The notes: a model not told the origin generated them from the sequence alone. Counted from the first letter of the stretch, positions 16,376 through 25,689 are shown. The stretch is 64,000 nucleotides of DNA from Enterocloster asparagiformis (GCA_018380885.1 JAGZSY010000002.1:62001-126000), one strand, 5' to 3'. A program made the numbers and translations.

Positions 16376-16505
16376 CGTATCTGTTCAGTACCTTCACAGA
16401 TACGAGCAAAAATCCATTTAAAATCGACTTCGTCGATGGGATTTTTGCCAGCAAGCTTAGGTTTTCATACGGTCAGCGCAGCAAGCGCGCAGACCTACTG
16501 AACAG
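16376..16505 (+). promoter_or_regulatory. Structured 130-nt element in the dpaL leader (mutually exclusive stems)
   Basis: Between the regulator and dpaL the sequence can form: a hairpin CGTATCTG/CAGATACG (16,376-16,383 with 16,397-16,404); a long hairpin GCAAAAATCC/GGATTTTTGC (16,406-16,415 with 16,439-16,448) whose top is ATCGA-CTTCG-TCGAT; a GGTC...GACC hairpin (about 16,471-16,495); and a closing 10-bp stem CTGTTCAGTA/TACTGAACAG (16,381-16,390 with 16,496-16,505). The first hairpin and the closing stem share bases, so they exclude each other, as in attenuators or riboswitches. The T-rich side of the long hairpin could also terminate transcription of the regulator gene. A dispersed palindromic repeat is the main alternative. 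Confidence 0.5.
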
Positions 16506-16558
16506 TTACTCTATTCCTATTAAAACAAACGCATGATTATAAGGAGGATTTTATAAAA

Positions 16559-17764
16559 ATGGAACAGATCAAGTGGGCGGTAAACAAAATGCCCAAAACC
16601 GCGGATACGAATCTGCCGATCATGGGGTTGGAGGAGATCAAGAAGGCCAGAACCTTCCACGAGAGCTTCCCCCAGTACAGCAAGACTCCCTTAACCAAGC
16701 TGGACCAGATGGCCGCTTACCTGGGAGTGAAGGAAGTTTACATCAAGGACGAGTCCTACCGGTTCGGATTAAACGCATTCAAGGTGCTGGGCGGTTCCTT
16801 CGCAATGGCCCGTTTCATCGCCAAGGAAACCGGAAAGGACGTTTCCCAGCTGCCCTACGCGGTGCTCACCTCCGAGAAGCTTCGTGAAGAGTTCGGCCAG
16901 GCCACCTTCTTCACCGCCACCGACGGCAACCACGGCCGCGGCGTTGCCTGGGCCGCCAACCGTTTAGGCCAGAAGGCAGTTGTACATATGCCCAAGGGCT
17001 CCACCCAGACCCGCCTGCAGAACATCGCCAAGGAAGGCGCGCAGGTTGACATCCAGGAAATGAACTACGACGACTGCGTTCGCCTGGCCGCCAAGGAAGC
17101 GGAAGAAACAGAGCGCGGCGTGATCGTCCAGGATACCGCCTGGGACGGCTACGAGGAGATCCCCTCCTGGATCATGCAGGGCTACGGCACCATGGCAATG
17201 GAGGCCGGCGAGCAGCTTGCCGAATACGGCTGCGAGCGTCCCACCCACGTGTTCGTACAGGCCGGAGTCGGCTCCCTGGCCGGCGCGGTTGTAGGATACT
17301 TTACCAACCTTTACCCCGATAATCCTCCCACCTTCGTGGTTGTGGAAGCCGATGTGGCCGCCTGCCTGTACAAGGGCGCTGCTGCCGGCGACGGCGATCC
17401 CCGCATTGTGGACGGCGACATGCAGACCATCATGGCCGGTCTCGCCTGCGGAGAGCCCAACACAATCTCCTGGGATATCTTAAAGAACCATGTGACCGTA
17501 TTTATCGCCGCTCCCGACTGGGTGGCCGCAAAGGGCATGCGCATGCTGGCCGCTCCCATCAAGGGCGACGAGCCTGTGACCTCCGGCGAATCCGGAGCCG
17601 CTCCCTTCGGAGCCCTGGTGGCTATGGCGACCATGGACGATTACAAGGATTTGCGCCAGGCGATCGGCTTAGACGAGAATTCCAGAGTGCTGCTCTTCTC
17701 CACCGAGGGCGACACAGACCCGGACCGCTACAAAAACATCGTCTGGGAAGGCAAAGAGAAATAA
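16559..17764 (+). CDS. dpaL: Diaminopropionate ammonia-lyase (YgeX/DpaL)
   Basis: A 401-residue fold-type II PLP enzyme converting 2,3-diaminopropionate to pyruvate and two ammonia. The PLP lysine is Lys75 in NAFKVLGGS, and the conserved acid is Asp122 in TATDGNHGRG; these correspond to Lys77 and Asp120 of the E. coli enzyme. Family blocks VQDTAWDGYEEIP and SGESGAAPFG (phosphate-binding side) are intact. AAGGAGGATTTTATAAAA provides a strong ribosome binding site. It is the first metabolic gene of the plus-strand arm, behind the YheO-type regulator and a structured leader, and is followed by ygeY, ygeW, arcC and the permease. In purine-degrading anaerobes it produces the carbon end product pyruvate from the purine skeleton. 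Confidence 0.96.
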   Translation: MEQIKWAVNKMPKTADTNLPIMGLEEIKKARTFHESFPQYSKTPLTKLDQMAAYLGVKEVYIKDESYRFGLNAFKVLGGSFAMARFIAKETGKDVSQLPYAVLTSEKLREEFGQATFFTATDGNHGRGVAWAANRLGQKAVVHMPKGSTQTRLQNIAKEGAQVDIQEMNYDDCVRLAAKEAEETERGVIVQDTAWDGYEEIPSWIMQGYGTMAMEAGEQLAEYGCERPTHVFVQAGVGSLAGAVVGYFTNLYPDNPPTFVVVEADVAACLYKGAAAGDGDPRIVDGDMQTIMAGLACGEPNTISWDILKNHVTVFIAAPDWVAAKGMRMLAAPIKGDEPVTSGESGAAPFGALVAMATMDDYKDLRQAIGLDENSRVLLFSTEGDTDPDRYKNIVWEGKEK

Positions 17765-17870
17765 AACAAGCCCAATCACCACTCACAGCGGCAACCGCCT
17801 CTCTCCCGCTTTCAGCGGGGAGCGGCGTTCAACTTAACCAATCACAAAACTTATTATGGAGGAAATGAAA

Positions 17871-19187
17871 ATGAGCCTGGATTATGGCAAAATCAAGGAA
17901 GCTGCACAGAACTACGAGAAAGACATGACCAAATTTTTACGTGACATCGTAAAATTCCCCGGCGAGAGCTGCGATGAGAAAGCTCACATCGACCGCATTG
18001 CGGAGGAGATGAGAAAGCTCGATTTCGACAAGGTTGAGATCGATCCCATGGGCAACGTGCTGGGATATATGGGAACCGGCAAAACCTTAATCGGCTTTGA
18101 CGCCCACATCGATACCGTAGGTATCGGCAACAAGAACAACTGGAACTTCGATCCCTACGAGGGCTACGAGAACGACACCGAGATCGGCGGACGCGGCGTT
18201 TCCGACCAGTGCGGCGGTATTGTCAGCGCTGTGTACGGAGCCAGAATCATGAAGGATCTGGACCTGCTCTCCGACAAGTATACTGTTCTGGTAACCGGCA
18301 CGGTACAGGAAGAGGACTGCGACGGCCTGTGCTGGCAGTACATCATCAATGAAGATAAGGTTCGTCCGGACTTCGTTGTGTCCACCGAGCCCACCGACGG
18401 CGGTATCTACCGCGGCCAGAGAGGCCGTATGGAGATTCGCGTGGACGTCAAGGGCGTTTCCTGCCACGGCTCCGCTCCTGAGCGCGGCGACAACGCGATC
18501 TACAAGATGGCCGACATCCTTCAGGACGTAAGAGCGCTGAACGAGAACGACGCCGCGGACGACAAGGAAGTTAAGGGTCTGGTAAAGATGCTGGATGAGA
18601 AATACAATCCCGAGTGGAAGGAAGCAAACTTCCTGGGACGCGGAACCGTTACCGTTTCCGAAATTTTCTTCACCTCCCCCAGCCGCTGTGCGGTTGCAGA
18701 CTCCTGCTCCGTTTCCCTGGACCGCCGCATGACCGCAGGCGAGACCTGGGAGAGCTGCTTAGATGAGATTCGCGCCCTGCCCGCAGTACAGAAGTACGGC
18801 GACGACGTGAAGGTTTCCATGTACGAGTATTCCCGTCCTTCCTACAAGGGACTTACATATCCGATCGAGTGCTACTTCCCCACCTGGGTAATCCCGGAGG
18901 ATCACGACGTAACCAAGGCTCTGGAGGAGTCCTACAAGAACCTGTTCGGCGACGCCCGCATCGGCGCTGCTGAGACCCTGGAGATGAGAACCGCCCGCCC
19001 GCTGACCGACAAGTGGACCTTCTCCACCAACGGCGTTTCCATCATGGGCCGCAACAAGATCCCCTGCATCGGCTTTGGCCCCGGCGCTGAGGCTCAGGCT
19101 CACGCTCCCAACGAGAAAACCTGGAAGCAGGATCTGGTAACCTGCGCAGCCGTTTACGCTGCCCTGCCCTCCGTTTACTGCAAGTAA
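17871..19187 (+). CDS. ygeY: YgeY, selenium-metabolism-linked M20-type hydrolase
   Basis: A 438-residue metallohydrolase of the M20/ArgE/DapE superfamily, YgeY branch. Metal-site motifs: FDAHIDTVG (ligand His and Asp), [10 protein letters not shown], the catalytic/ligand pair in [15 protein letters not shown], and a C-terminal histidine in EAQAHAPNE. The ATG at 17,871 has GGAGG 8 bp upstream; an earlier in-frame ATG at 17,856 would place that GGAGG inside the coding region. Members of this branch are always near ygeW, ygeX and ssnA; the substrate is probably an N-acyl or N-carbamoyl diaminopropionate-like intermediate whose cleavage feeds DpaL (inference). A short GC-rich hairpin (about 17,797-17,825) separates it from dpaL. 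Confidence 0.92.
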   Translation: MSLDYGKIKEAAQNYEKDMTKFLRDIVKFPGESCDEKAHIDRIAEEMRKLDFDKVEIDPMGNVLGYMGTGKTLIGFDAHIDTVGIGNKNNWNFDPYEGYENDTEIGGRGVSDQCGGIVSAVYGARIMKDLDLLSDKYTVLVTGTVQEEDCDGLCWQYIINEDKVRPDFVVSTEPTDGGIYRGQRGRMEIRVDVKGVSCHGSAPERGDNAIYKMADILQDVRALNENDAADDKEVKGLVKMLDEKYNPEWKEANFLGRGTVTVSEIFFTSPSRCAVADSCSVSLDRRMTAGETWESCLDEIRALPAVQKYGDDVKVSMYEYSRPSYKGLTYPIECYFPTWVIPEDHDVTKALEESYKNLFGDARIGAAETLEMRTARPLTDKWTFSTNGVSIMGRNKIPCIGFGPGAEAQAHAPNEKTWKQDLVTCAAVYAALPSVYCK

Positions 19188-19223
19188 TTTGACATTTTCC
19201 CGAAATCCGACTCCTAGAATGAA

Positions 19224-19304
19224 GCGCCGAACGTTCTTGCCAATTTTCTTTCGGCGCCCCGTCTCAGACGATATCCGGCGGTTTGTGCTGAATTGACCGC
19301 CGGA
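19224..19304 (+). promoter_or_regulatory. Two hairpins between ygeY and ygeW
   Basis: In the 198-bp gap, GCGCCGAA pairs with TTCGGCGC (19,224-19,231 with 19,250-19,257), and TCCGGCGGT pairs perfectly with ACCGCCGGA (19,274-19,282 with 19,296-19,304). Neither is followed by a T-run. They may be mRNA processing or stability elements that adjust ygeY versus ygeW levels; function is inferred from position only. Confidence 0.4.
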
Positions 19305-19385
19305 GAAGCCGGGCGGAGCCGGTTTTCCGTATCAATACCACGTTACCTATAAAAATTAACATACAATTTTAAAGGAGTTAAAATC

Positions 19386-20579
19386 ATGAAAACATTACAG
19401 GATTACATTGATAAGCTGAACAAACTGAACTTCAAGGAAATGTACGAGGGCGATTTCTTCCTGACCTGGGAGAAAACCGACGACGAGCTGGAGGCTGTCT
19501 GGACCGTAGCCGACGCGCTGCGCTTCATGCGTGAGAACAACATCTCCACCAAGGTGTTCGAGAGCGGACTGGGCATCTCCTTATTCCGCGACAACTCCAC
19601 CCGCACCCGCTTCTCTTTCGCTTCCGCCTGCAACCTGTTAGGCCTTGAGGTTCAGGATCTGGACGAGGGCAAATCCCAGGTAGCACACGGCGAGACCGTG
19701 CGTGAGACCGCCAACATGATCTCCTTTATGGCTGACGTAATCGGCATCCGCGACGATATGTACATCGGCAAGGGCAACGCTTACATGCACGAGGTTGTGG
19801 ACGCTGTTTCCCAGGGCTACAAGGACGGCATCTTAGAGCAGAAGCCCACCCTGGTAAACTTACAGTGCGATATCGACCATCCCACCCAGTGTATGGCCGA
19901 CATGCTGCACATCATCCACGAGTTCGGCGGCGTTGAGAACCTGAAGGGCAAAAAGCTGGCCATGACCTGGGCTTATTCTCCCTCCTACGGCAAGCCCCTC
20001 TCCGTTCCCCAGGGCGTTGTGGGCCTGATGACCCGCATGGGCATGGAGGTTGTTCTGGCTCATCCGGAAGGCTACGAGATCATGCCTGAGGTTGAGGACG
20101 TTGCAAGAGCCAACGCCGAGAAATCCGGCGGTTCCTTCCGCGTATCCCACGACATGGCCGACGCGTTCAAGGATGCTGACATCGTTTACCCGAAGAGCTG
20201 GGCTCCCTTCGCAGCTATGGAAAAGAGAACCAACCTGTACGGCGAGGGCGACACCGAGGGCATCAAGGCTCTGGAGAAGGAGCTGCTGGCCCAGAACGCA
20301 CAGCACAAGGACTGGTGCTGCACCGAGGAGCTGATGAAAACCACCAAGGACGGCAAGGCTCTGTACCTGCACTGCTTACCGGCGGACATCAACGATGTGA
20401 GCTGCAAGGACGGCGAGGTTGAGGCTTCCGTATTCGACCGCTACCGCGACCCGCTGTACAAGGAAGCCAGCTTCAAGCCCTACGTGATCGCAGCTATGAT
20501 CATGCTGGCTAAGTTCGCTGATCCGGCCGACGTTTTAAAGAAGCTGGAAGAGAAGGGCACTCCCCGCGTATTCAAATAA
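19386..20579 (+). CDS. ygeW: YgeW, knotted carbamoyltransferase
   Basis: A 397-residue aspartate/ornithine carbamoyltransferase relative of the YgeW branch. The carbamoyl-phosphate-binding motif STRTR (residues 71-75), HPTQCMAD and HCLPADINDVSC are present. Family members carry a trefoil-knot region and lack ordinary aspartate or ornithine transcarbamylase activity. The adjacent carbamate kinase shows the flow: a ureido (carbamoyl) group from a purine-derived intermediate goes to phosphate, giving carbamoyl phosphate that then makes ATP. The released amine would be a diaminopropionate derivative used by YgeY/DpaL (inference). AAAGGAGTTAAAATC is the ribosome binding site. Confidence 0.94.
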   Translation: MKTLQDYIDKLNKLNFKEMYEGDFFLTWEKTDDELEAVWTVADALRFMRENNISTKVFESGLGISLFRDNSTRTRFSFASACNLLGLEVQDLDEGKSQVAHGETVRETANMISFMADVIGIRDDMYIGKGNAYMHEVVDAVSQGYKDGILEQKPTLVNLQCDIDHPTQCMADMLHIIHEFGGVENLKGKKLAMTWAYSPSYGKPLSVPQGVVGLMTRMGMEVVLAHPEGYEIMPEVEDVARANAEKSGGSFRVSHDMADAFKDADIVYPKSWAPFAAMEKRTNLYGEGDTEGIKALEKELLAQNAQHKDWCCTEELMKTTKDGKALYLHCLPADINDVSCKDGEVEASVFDRYRDPLYKEASFKPYVIAAMIMLAKFADPADVLKKLEEKGTPRVFK

Positions 20580-20676
20580 GAGACCGTAAAAATATGTAAT
20601 TCCGGGCTGCCGGGCATTCGGCCTGGCAGCCTTATTCATGCAAAAATAGAGGCAAAAACTCAAAGGGGATATCACT

Positions 20677-21630
20677 ATGGAAAATAATAAGAAAAAACGT
20701 ATCGTCATCGCGCTGGGCGGAAACGCCCTCGGCAATACCCTGCCGGAGCAGATGAAGGCTGTGAAAATCACCGCCAAAGCGATCGTGGACCTGATCGAGG
20801 AGGGCTGCGAGGTCATCGTGGCTCACGGAAACGGCCCCCAGGTCGGCATGATCAACAACGCCATGGCCGCGCTCAGCCGCGAGGATGCAAGCCAGCCCAA
20901 CACTCCCCTCTCCGTCTGCGTCGCCATGAGCCAGGCTTACATCGGCTATGACCTGCAGAACGCACTGCGGGAGGAGCTCTACAACCGGAACATCTGCGAC
21001 ATTCCGGTGGCTACCATGATCACCCAGGTTCGCGTGGATGCGGACGATCCCGCTTTCGACGCTCCCAGCAAGCCCATCGGCCACTTTATGACCGAGGAGC
21101 AGGCCAAGATCGCAGAGGAGAAGTACGGCTATATCATGCGCGAGGACGCCGGCCGCGGCTACCGCCGTGTGGTCGCCTCCCCCAAACCCGCTGAGATCGT
21201 GGAGATCGGCGCGATCCGTTCCCTGGTTAACTCCGGCCAGCTGGTCATCGCCTGCGGCGGCGGCGGAATCCCGGTTACCCGTCAGGGCAACCACTTAAAG
21301 GGCGCCAGCGCCGTGATCGACAAGGATTTCGCCAGCGAGCTGCTGGCAGAGGAATTAGACGCGGACTTCTTAATTATTCTGACCGCAGTCGAAAAAGTAG
21401 CTATTAACTTCGGAAAGCCGGAAGAAAAATGGCTGGATGATCTGGACACGGAAGATGCGCGCAAGTACATCAAAGAGGGACATTTCGCTCCCGGCTCCAT
21501 GCTTCCCAAGGTCCAGGCCGCTGTAAAATTTGCTGAATCAAAGCCAGGACGCACTGCTTTAATTACGCTGTTGGAAAAAGCAAAAGACGGTATCCAGGGA
21601 CAGACCGGTACTCATATCCACTTAGCGTAA
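20677..21630 (+). CDS. arcC: Carbamate kinase
   Basis: A 317-residue carbamate kinase that converts carbamoyl phosphate plus ADP to ATP, carbon dioxide and ammonia. Family motifs: IALGGNALG at the N-terminus, VAHGNGPQVG, ACGGGGIPV, and IDKDFASELLA. Length is typical. It lies 97 bp after ygeW with a hairpin in between (GGCTGCC...GGCAGCC, about 20,605-20,631) and 13 bp before the permease gene. Without an arginine deiminase in the window, the source of carbamoyl phosphate is almost surely YgeW, making this the ATP-yielding step of purine fermentation. Confidence 0.97.
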   Translation: MENNKKKRIVIALGGNALGNTLPEQMKAVKITAKAIVDLIEEGCEVIVAHGNGPQVGMINNAMAALSREDASQPNTPLSVCVAMSQAYIGYDLQNALREELYNRNICDIPVATMITQVRVDADDPAFDAPSKPIGHFMTEEQAKIAEEKYGYIMREDAGRGYRRVVASPKPAEIVEIGAIRSLVNSGQLVIACGGGGIPVTRQGNHLKGASAVIDKDFASELLAEELDADFLIILTAVEKVAINFGKPEEKWLDDLDTEDARKYIKEGHFAPGSMLPKVQAAVKFAESKPGRTALITLLEKAKDGIQGQTGTHIHLA

Positions 21631-21643
21631 AGGAGGCATTATC

Positions 21644-22981
21644 ATGAATTCAGAAAAACAGCACGCATCACTGTTCGATTTGGACGGCGTTCCAAAAATG
21701 AGCCAGGCGATTCCCCTGGCGCTCCAGCACGTAGTCGCTATGATCGTGGGCTGCGTGACGCCCGCTATCATCATTTCCGGCGCGGCCGGTATCGATACCG
21801 CAGACCGGGTGATCCTGATCCAGGCTTCTCTTGTCGTATCCGCCCTTGCCACCCTGCTCCAGCTGTTTCCGCTGGGAAAAAAAGGCGGGCTGCGCCTGGG
21901 CGCGGGCCTTCCTGTCATCCTGGGCGTCAGCTTTGCCTACGTGCCCAGCATGCAGGCCATCGCCGAACAGTATGGTATCGCCACCATTCTGGGTTCCCAG
22001 ATCGTGGGTGGTATCTGTGCAGTTATCGTGGGTATCATGATTAAAAAGATCCGCAAATTCTTCCCGCCGTTAATCGCGGGCACCGTGGTGTTTACCATCG
22101 GACTGAGCCTCTACCCCACCGCCATCAACTACATGGCGGGCGGTACCGGCCAGCCAAACTACGGCTCCTGGCAGAACTGGACGGTGGCAATTTTCACCCT
22201 GGTTGTAGTAACCGTGTTAAACCATTTTGCCAAAGGCTTTTTAAAGCTGGCTTCCATCCTGGCGGGCATGATCGCAGGCTACATTTTCTCCATGTTCTTC
22301 GGCATGGTCAGCTTCTCCAACGTGGCGGAGGCCGGAGTGGTCCAGCTGCCCCACATCATGCACTTTGGCATCAATTTTGAGATATCCGCCTGCGTGGCCA
22401 TCGGACTGCTGTTCGTCATCAACTCCGTGCAGGCCATCGGCGACTTTTCCGCCACCACGGCGGGAGGTCTGGACCGCGAGCCCACCACGGACGAGTTGCA
22501 GGGTGCGATTCTGGGCTACGGCCTGGTCAACGTGGTCGGCGCTTTCTTAGGCTGCCTTCCCACCGCAACCTACAGCCAGAACGTGGGCATCGTGGCTACC
22601 ACAAAGGTAGTCAACCGCGTAACCCTGGGCATCTCCGCTGTTATTATCTTGGTAGCGGGCCTGCTGCCCAAGTTCTCCGCGCTGCTCACCACCATTCCCT
22701 ATGCGGTTCTGGGCGGTGCGACCGTATCCGTGTTCGCCTCCATCGCCATGACCGGCATGAAGCTGGTTATGACGGAGGAAATGAACTACCGCAACACCTC
22801 CATCGTAGGCCTCGCGGCCGCGCTGGGCATGGGCGTTTCACAGGCAAGCGCCTCCCTGAGCTCATTCCCGGCCTGGGTTACCACCATCTTCGGCAAGTCC
22901 CCGGTTGTGATCGCAACCCTGGTGGCCATTCTGCTGAACGTGACGCTGCCCAGAGAGAAGAACATTTATAAAACCAATTAA
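21644..22981 (+). CDS. NCS2-family purine (uracil-xanthine/urate) permease
   Basis: A 445-residue inner-membrane transporter of the nucleobase-ascorbate (NCS2) family with about 12-14 hydrophobic segments. The NCS2 signature appears as SQNVGIVATT, and the substrate-site region QAIGDFSATTAGGLDREP is present. In this family, members of the xanthine/urate branch are proton symporters for xanthine, uric acid or related purines; which one is transported cannot be fixed from sequence. It closes the plus-strand operon 13 bp after arcC, and its position identifies purines as the input of the cluster. Strong hairpins and a terminator follow (23,071-23,118). Confidence 0.92.
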   Translation: MNSEKQHASLFDLDGVPKMSQAIPLALQHVVAMIVGCVTPAIIISGAAGIDTADRVILIQASLVVSALATLLQLFPLGKKGGLRLGAGLPVILGVSFAYVPSMQAIAEQYGIATILGSQIVGGICAVIVGIMIKKIRKFFPPLIAGTVVFTIGLSLYPTAINYMAGGTGQPNYGSWQNWTVAIFTLVVVTVLNHFAKGFLKLASILAGMIAGYIFSMFFGMVSFSNVAEAGVVQLPHIMHFGINFEISACVAIGLLFVINSVQAIGDFSATTAGGLDREPTTDELQGAILGYGLVNVVGAFLGCLPTATYSQNVGIVATTKVVNRVTLGISAVIILVAGLLPKFSALLTTIPYAVLGGATVSVFASIAMTGMKLVMTEEMNYRNTSIVGLAAALGMGVSQASASLSSFPAWVTTIFGKSPVVIATLVAILLNVTLPREKNIYKTN

Positions 22982-23070
22982 TCCTCATAGTATGTTAATA
23001 TAAATCCGGCCGTCTTGCCATACGGCCGGAATCCTCTGAAATTCCCCGGAAGCCATCCCGGGAAATGAAA

Positions 23071-23118
23071 AACAGCCGCCGCGGTTTACTTGCCATCTTC
23101 CGCGGCGGCTGTTTTTTT
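23071..23118 (+). terminator. Rho-independent terminator of the purine operon
   Basis: AACAGCCGCCGCGG (23,071-23,084) pairs perfectly with CCGCGGCGGCTGTT (23,100-23,113) and is followed by a run of T. It is preceded by two smaller palindromes (CCGGCCGT/ACGGCCGG at about 23,008-23,031 and a CCCGGGA type at about 23,042-23,064). The A-rich left flank may let it also terminate the convergent DUF3795 gene. Confidence 0.85.
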
Positions 23119-23154
23119 CGTATGTCGTGGACGGGACTGCGCCGGAATGAAGCT

Positions 23155-23421
23155 TCAAGCCGGCCCTTCTTCCGCCCACTGCCTGCAGGCTTCCAGCCTG
23201 GGCCTTGGGTCAAAGCCCGCGTCCTCCCCCATGGTTGCGCACGTCTCGCAGGGAAACTTAATACACTCCCCGCAGTGGTTTAACCCCCTGCGCTCGCAGC
23301 AGGACTTGACCCGGCATTCCCCGCCCCAGAAGGGCAGCTTCATATTCAGGCAGCCTGTGCAGTTTACCTCCTCCTTGCGGCCGCAGCTGTCGCAGCGGAT
23401 TCCGCAGCGCGATTCATACAT
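23155..23421 (-). CDS. DUF3795-type cysteine-rich small protein
   Basis: An 88-residue protein beginning MYESRCGIRCDSCGRKEE. It has twelve cysteines, several in CxxC or CxxxC spacing (CRVKSCCERRGLNHCGECIKFPCETC), typical of DUF3795 zinc- or metal-binding proteins of unknown function. The start at 23,421 is preceded by AGGAGGTTACGGG; an in-frame upstream ATG lacks such a site. It follows the alpha/beta hydrolase gene by about 70 bp on the same strand. Function unknown. Confidence 0.8.
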   Translation of the reverse strand: MYESRCGIRCDSCGRKEEVNCTGCLNMKLPFWGGECRVKSCCERRGLNHCGECIKFPCETCATMGEDAGFDPRPRLEACRQWAEEGPA

Positions 23422-23490
23422 CCCGTAACCTCCTCTTTTGTGACGGCGTCCGGAGGCAAAGCGCTCCATTCGGACGCCGGATTTAATCGC

Positions 23491-24279
23491 TTACCCGTCC
23501 AGCTCCCGTTTCAGGACGGCAAAAAAGTGTTCCCGCGCCTGCCGCTCCAGCCACGGGCTGTGGCCGCACCGGTCCAGCACATGGAGCTTGTATTCAAGCC
23601 CTGAGCCGGCCAACGGCTCCGAAATGCCCGCGGCCGGGTGCGGGTCCTGCCGCCCCTGGATGAAGGTTACCGGGCGGGTCAGGTTCCGAAAGCGTTTTAA
23701 CAGCGCCCCTGAGGACCTCAAAGCAGCAGCCTTTCCCCAAACAGCGTTGTATTTCTCCCCGTCCACAGGTAATAGCTCCTCCACCGGGGACTGCAGCGGG
23801 TCATAGCAGTCGCTTAACCGGGCCAGATCATCCAGCCGCGCAAGCCTCCCGTCCGCCTCAGCCCCCCGCGGTCCGCCCTGTTCCAGCCGGGCCGTCAGCC
23901 GTTCCAGTTCCTCCTGGTCCCGGACGCTCAGATTCTGCCTGCGGCGCTCCTTAATCTGAGGAACGTAATCGGCCGTCAGGGGCGGGCAGCCCACCAGAAT
24001 CAGCTTTTCCACCATCTCCGGATGGGCTCCTGCAAACAGAGCCGCCAAAAGCGCTCCCCAGGAGTGGCCGATGAGAACCGCAGGGAGGCTCCCTGCCTCC
24101 ACAAGCTGATTTTTGAGCTCCGCCTCCAATTCCCGGATAGCGCTTTTGGACTGCATAGGCTCCGAGGTCCCGCATATCTCCCCGGCCATGGCAGCCAGCC
24201 CCGCGGCCGAGCCGGGAGCTCCCGGACCGCCGTGTATCACAGCCGCCCGGTAAGGCGGCCTGCCGTAATATCGTATCAT
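23491..24279 (-). CDS. Alpha/beta-fold hydrolase
   Basis: A 262-residue alpha/beta hydrolase. The oxyanion-hole motif HGGPG (residues 16-20), the nucleophile elbow GHSWG with Ser73, an acid in GRQDPH and the catalytic histidine in RCGHSPWL give a complete triad. HGGPG is typical of proline iminopeptidase and related serine hydrolases, so an aminopeptidase or esterase role is possible, but the substrate cannot be assigned. It lies 90 bp after the MFS gene on the same strand and may be co-transcribed. Confidence 0.85.
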   Translation of the reverse strand: MIRYYGRPPYRAAVIHGGPGAPGSAAGLAAMAGEICGTSEPMQSKSAIRELEAELKNQLVEAGSLPAVLIGHSWGALLAALFAGAHPEMVEKLILVGCPPLTADYVPQIKERRRQNLSVRDQEELERLTARLEQGGPRGAEADGRLARLDDLARLSDCYDPLQSPVEELLPVDGEKYNAVWGKAAALRSSGALLKRFRNLTRPVTFIQGRQDPHPAAGISEPLAGSGLEYKLHVLDRCGHSPWLERQAREHFFAVLKRELDG

Positions 24280-24369
24280 TTCTCAGTATCCGCCTTTCAT
24301 TTTTTATCCGGCCTCCAAAGCCCGGGGGCGTTTCCGCAATTTGGGCCCGGATGCCGGATTTGATATCCG

Positions 24370-25689
24370 TCAGTCAAAGGAATCCAGCTCATCAAAGGTT
24401 TTATCCCGCAGCGCCGCCAAGCTGAGCAGAAAGCCGCACACGCCCGTGATGAAAAAGATCAGGGCCATGCCCGATCCCTTCCCCTCCCCCACCAGAACGC
24501 CCAGATTCCGCTGCAGCGGCCCGCCGGCCCTCATAAAGGGCTCAAACACGTAGTCGGACAGCAGGCCGCCGGCCAGATAACCCATGGGGATGGTAAAAAA
24601 CTGAAAGGTAGCCTGGGTGGAAAAGGCTCTGCCCTGCATCTCCACAGGAATCTGTCCCCGAACCACCGCCGACATGCTGGCGTTGAGCAGCGGCAGCGGG
24701 AAATTCCCCATCAAAGCGGCCAGGGCCCAGATCCGCCAGTCCCTGCCCACGGCCCACAGCACGTCGCACAGCAGAAAGGAAACGCCGCAGGACCGGAAAA
24801 TGGCCCGCTTTCTGCTCTCAGGCGGCCGGGACACCGCGGCGACCAGGCTGCCCGCCATGGTGCCAAAGCCAAGGCAGGAGGACACCAGGCCCAAAATCTG
24901 ACGGTTGTTGTCCGTCCGCGAGAGAATCATTGCCGGCATCAGGCTGTTTCCTGCCATGGAGGACAGAAAATTGACCAGGGCGAAAAACAAGATCATCTTC
25001 CACACCGCCCGCTTGCCCTGCAGATAACGGATTCCCTGGACGCACTGGCGCCAGAAGCCCTCCCCGCCCGACCCGGGCTCAAGCTGCTTTCGCTCCTCCG
25101 GCAGCGGGATGAAGAAGGCCAATGAAATGAAAGCGACCACAAAGGTGCTTAGGTCCACGGCCAGCACCAGGTAAATCCCGCCGAAGGATATGAGGCTCGC
25201 CGCCAGCACAGGCGAGAGAATGGCGGTCAGGGACTGGGAGAAGGCCTGGAGCCCGCTGATGTTGGTGTAATACCGCCTGGGCGTCAGCATGGTCACCGCC
25301 ACCATGGAAGCCGGCTGCTGGAAGGCGTTCATAAAGCCGATCACCAGGTTCACGGCGTACAGGTGCCAGAGGGACAGGCGCCCCGCCAGCAGCAGGACCA
25401 GCACGGTCAGGCTCCCCATGGCAGCCAGGGTGTCGCAGGCCAGCATAATGTGTTTCTTTTTCCACCGATCGGCCAGCGTGCCCGCCGCAAAGCTGATCAG
25501 CACGTAAGGCAGGTAGGAAAAAATGGACAGGGACACCATGCTCATGGCGGTCCCCTTCTGGCCGAAGGCCCACAGCGCCAGCCCGAAGGCAGTCATAGCG
25601 CTGCCCAGCTCCGAGACGGACTGGCTGATCCACAAAAGGATAAAATATCTGATGTTTGGTTCTCTGTTATGATTTAGTTGTGTATTCAT
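24370..25689 (-). CDS. MFS transporter (drug/siderophore-exporter-like)
   Basis: A 439-residue major facilitator protein with about 12 hydrophobic helices. The loop after helix 2 carries GTLADRWKKKHIM, the MFS signature G-x-x-x-D-R-x-x-R/K. The overall pattern resembles the enterobactin-exporter/macrolide-efflux group common in Clostridia. AAGGAGCAAAGAAA precedes the ATG and an AT-rich promoter region lies at about 25,690-25,725. The substrate is unknown. Confidence 0.88.
   Translation of the reverse strand: MNTQLNHNREPNIRYFILLWISQSVSELGSAMTAFGLALWAFGQKGTAMSMVSLSIFSYLPYVLISFAAGTLADRWKKKHIMLACDTLAAMGSLTVLVLLLAGRLSLWHLYAVNLVIGFMNAFQQPASMVAVTMLTPRRYYTNISGLQAFSQSLTAILSPVLAASLISFGGIYLVLAVDLSTFVVAFISLAFFIPLPEERKQLEPGSGGEGFWRQCVQGIRYLQGKRAVWKMILFFALVNFLSSMAGNSLMPAMILSRTDNNRQILGLVSSCLGFGTMAGSLVAAVSRPPESRKRAIFRSCGVSFLLCDVLWAVGRDWRIWALAALMGNFPLPLLNASMSAVVRGQIPVEMQGRAFSTQATFQFFTIPMGYLAGGLLSDYVFEPFMRAGGPLQRNLGVLVGEGKGSGMALIFFITGVCGFLLSLAALRDKTFDELDSFD

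Noticed and set aside
21631..21643. Purine riboswitch controlling the permease
   Set aside because: Only 13 bp separate arcC and the permease gene, and no purine-riboswitch core was seen upstream of xdh, dpaL or elsewhere in the cluster.
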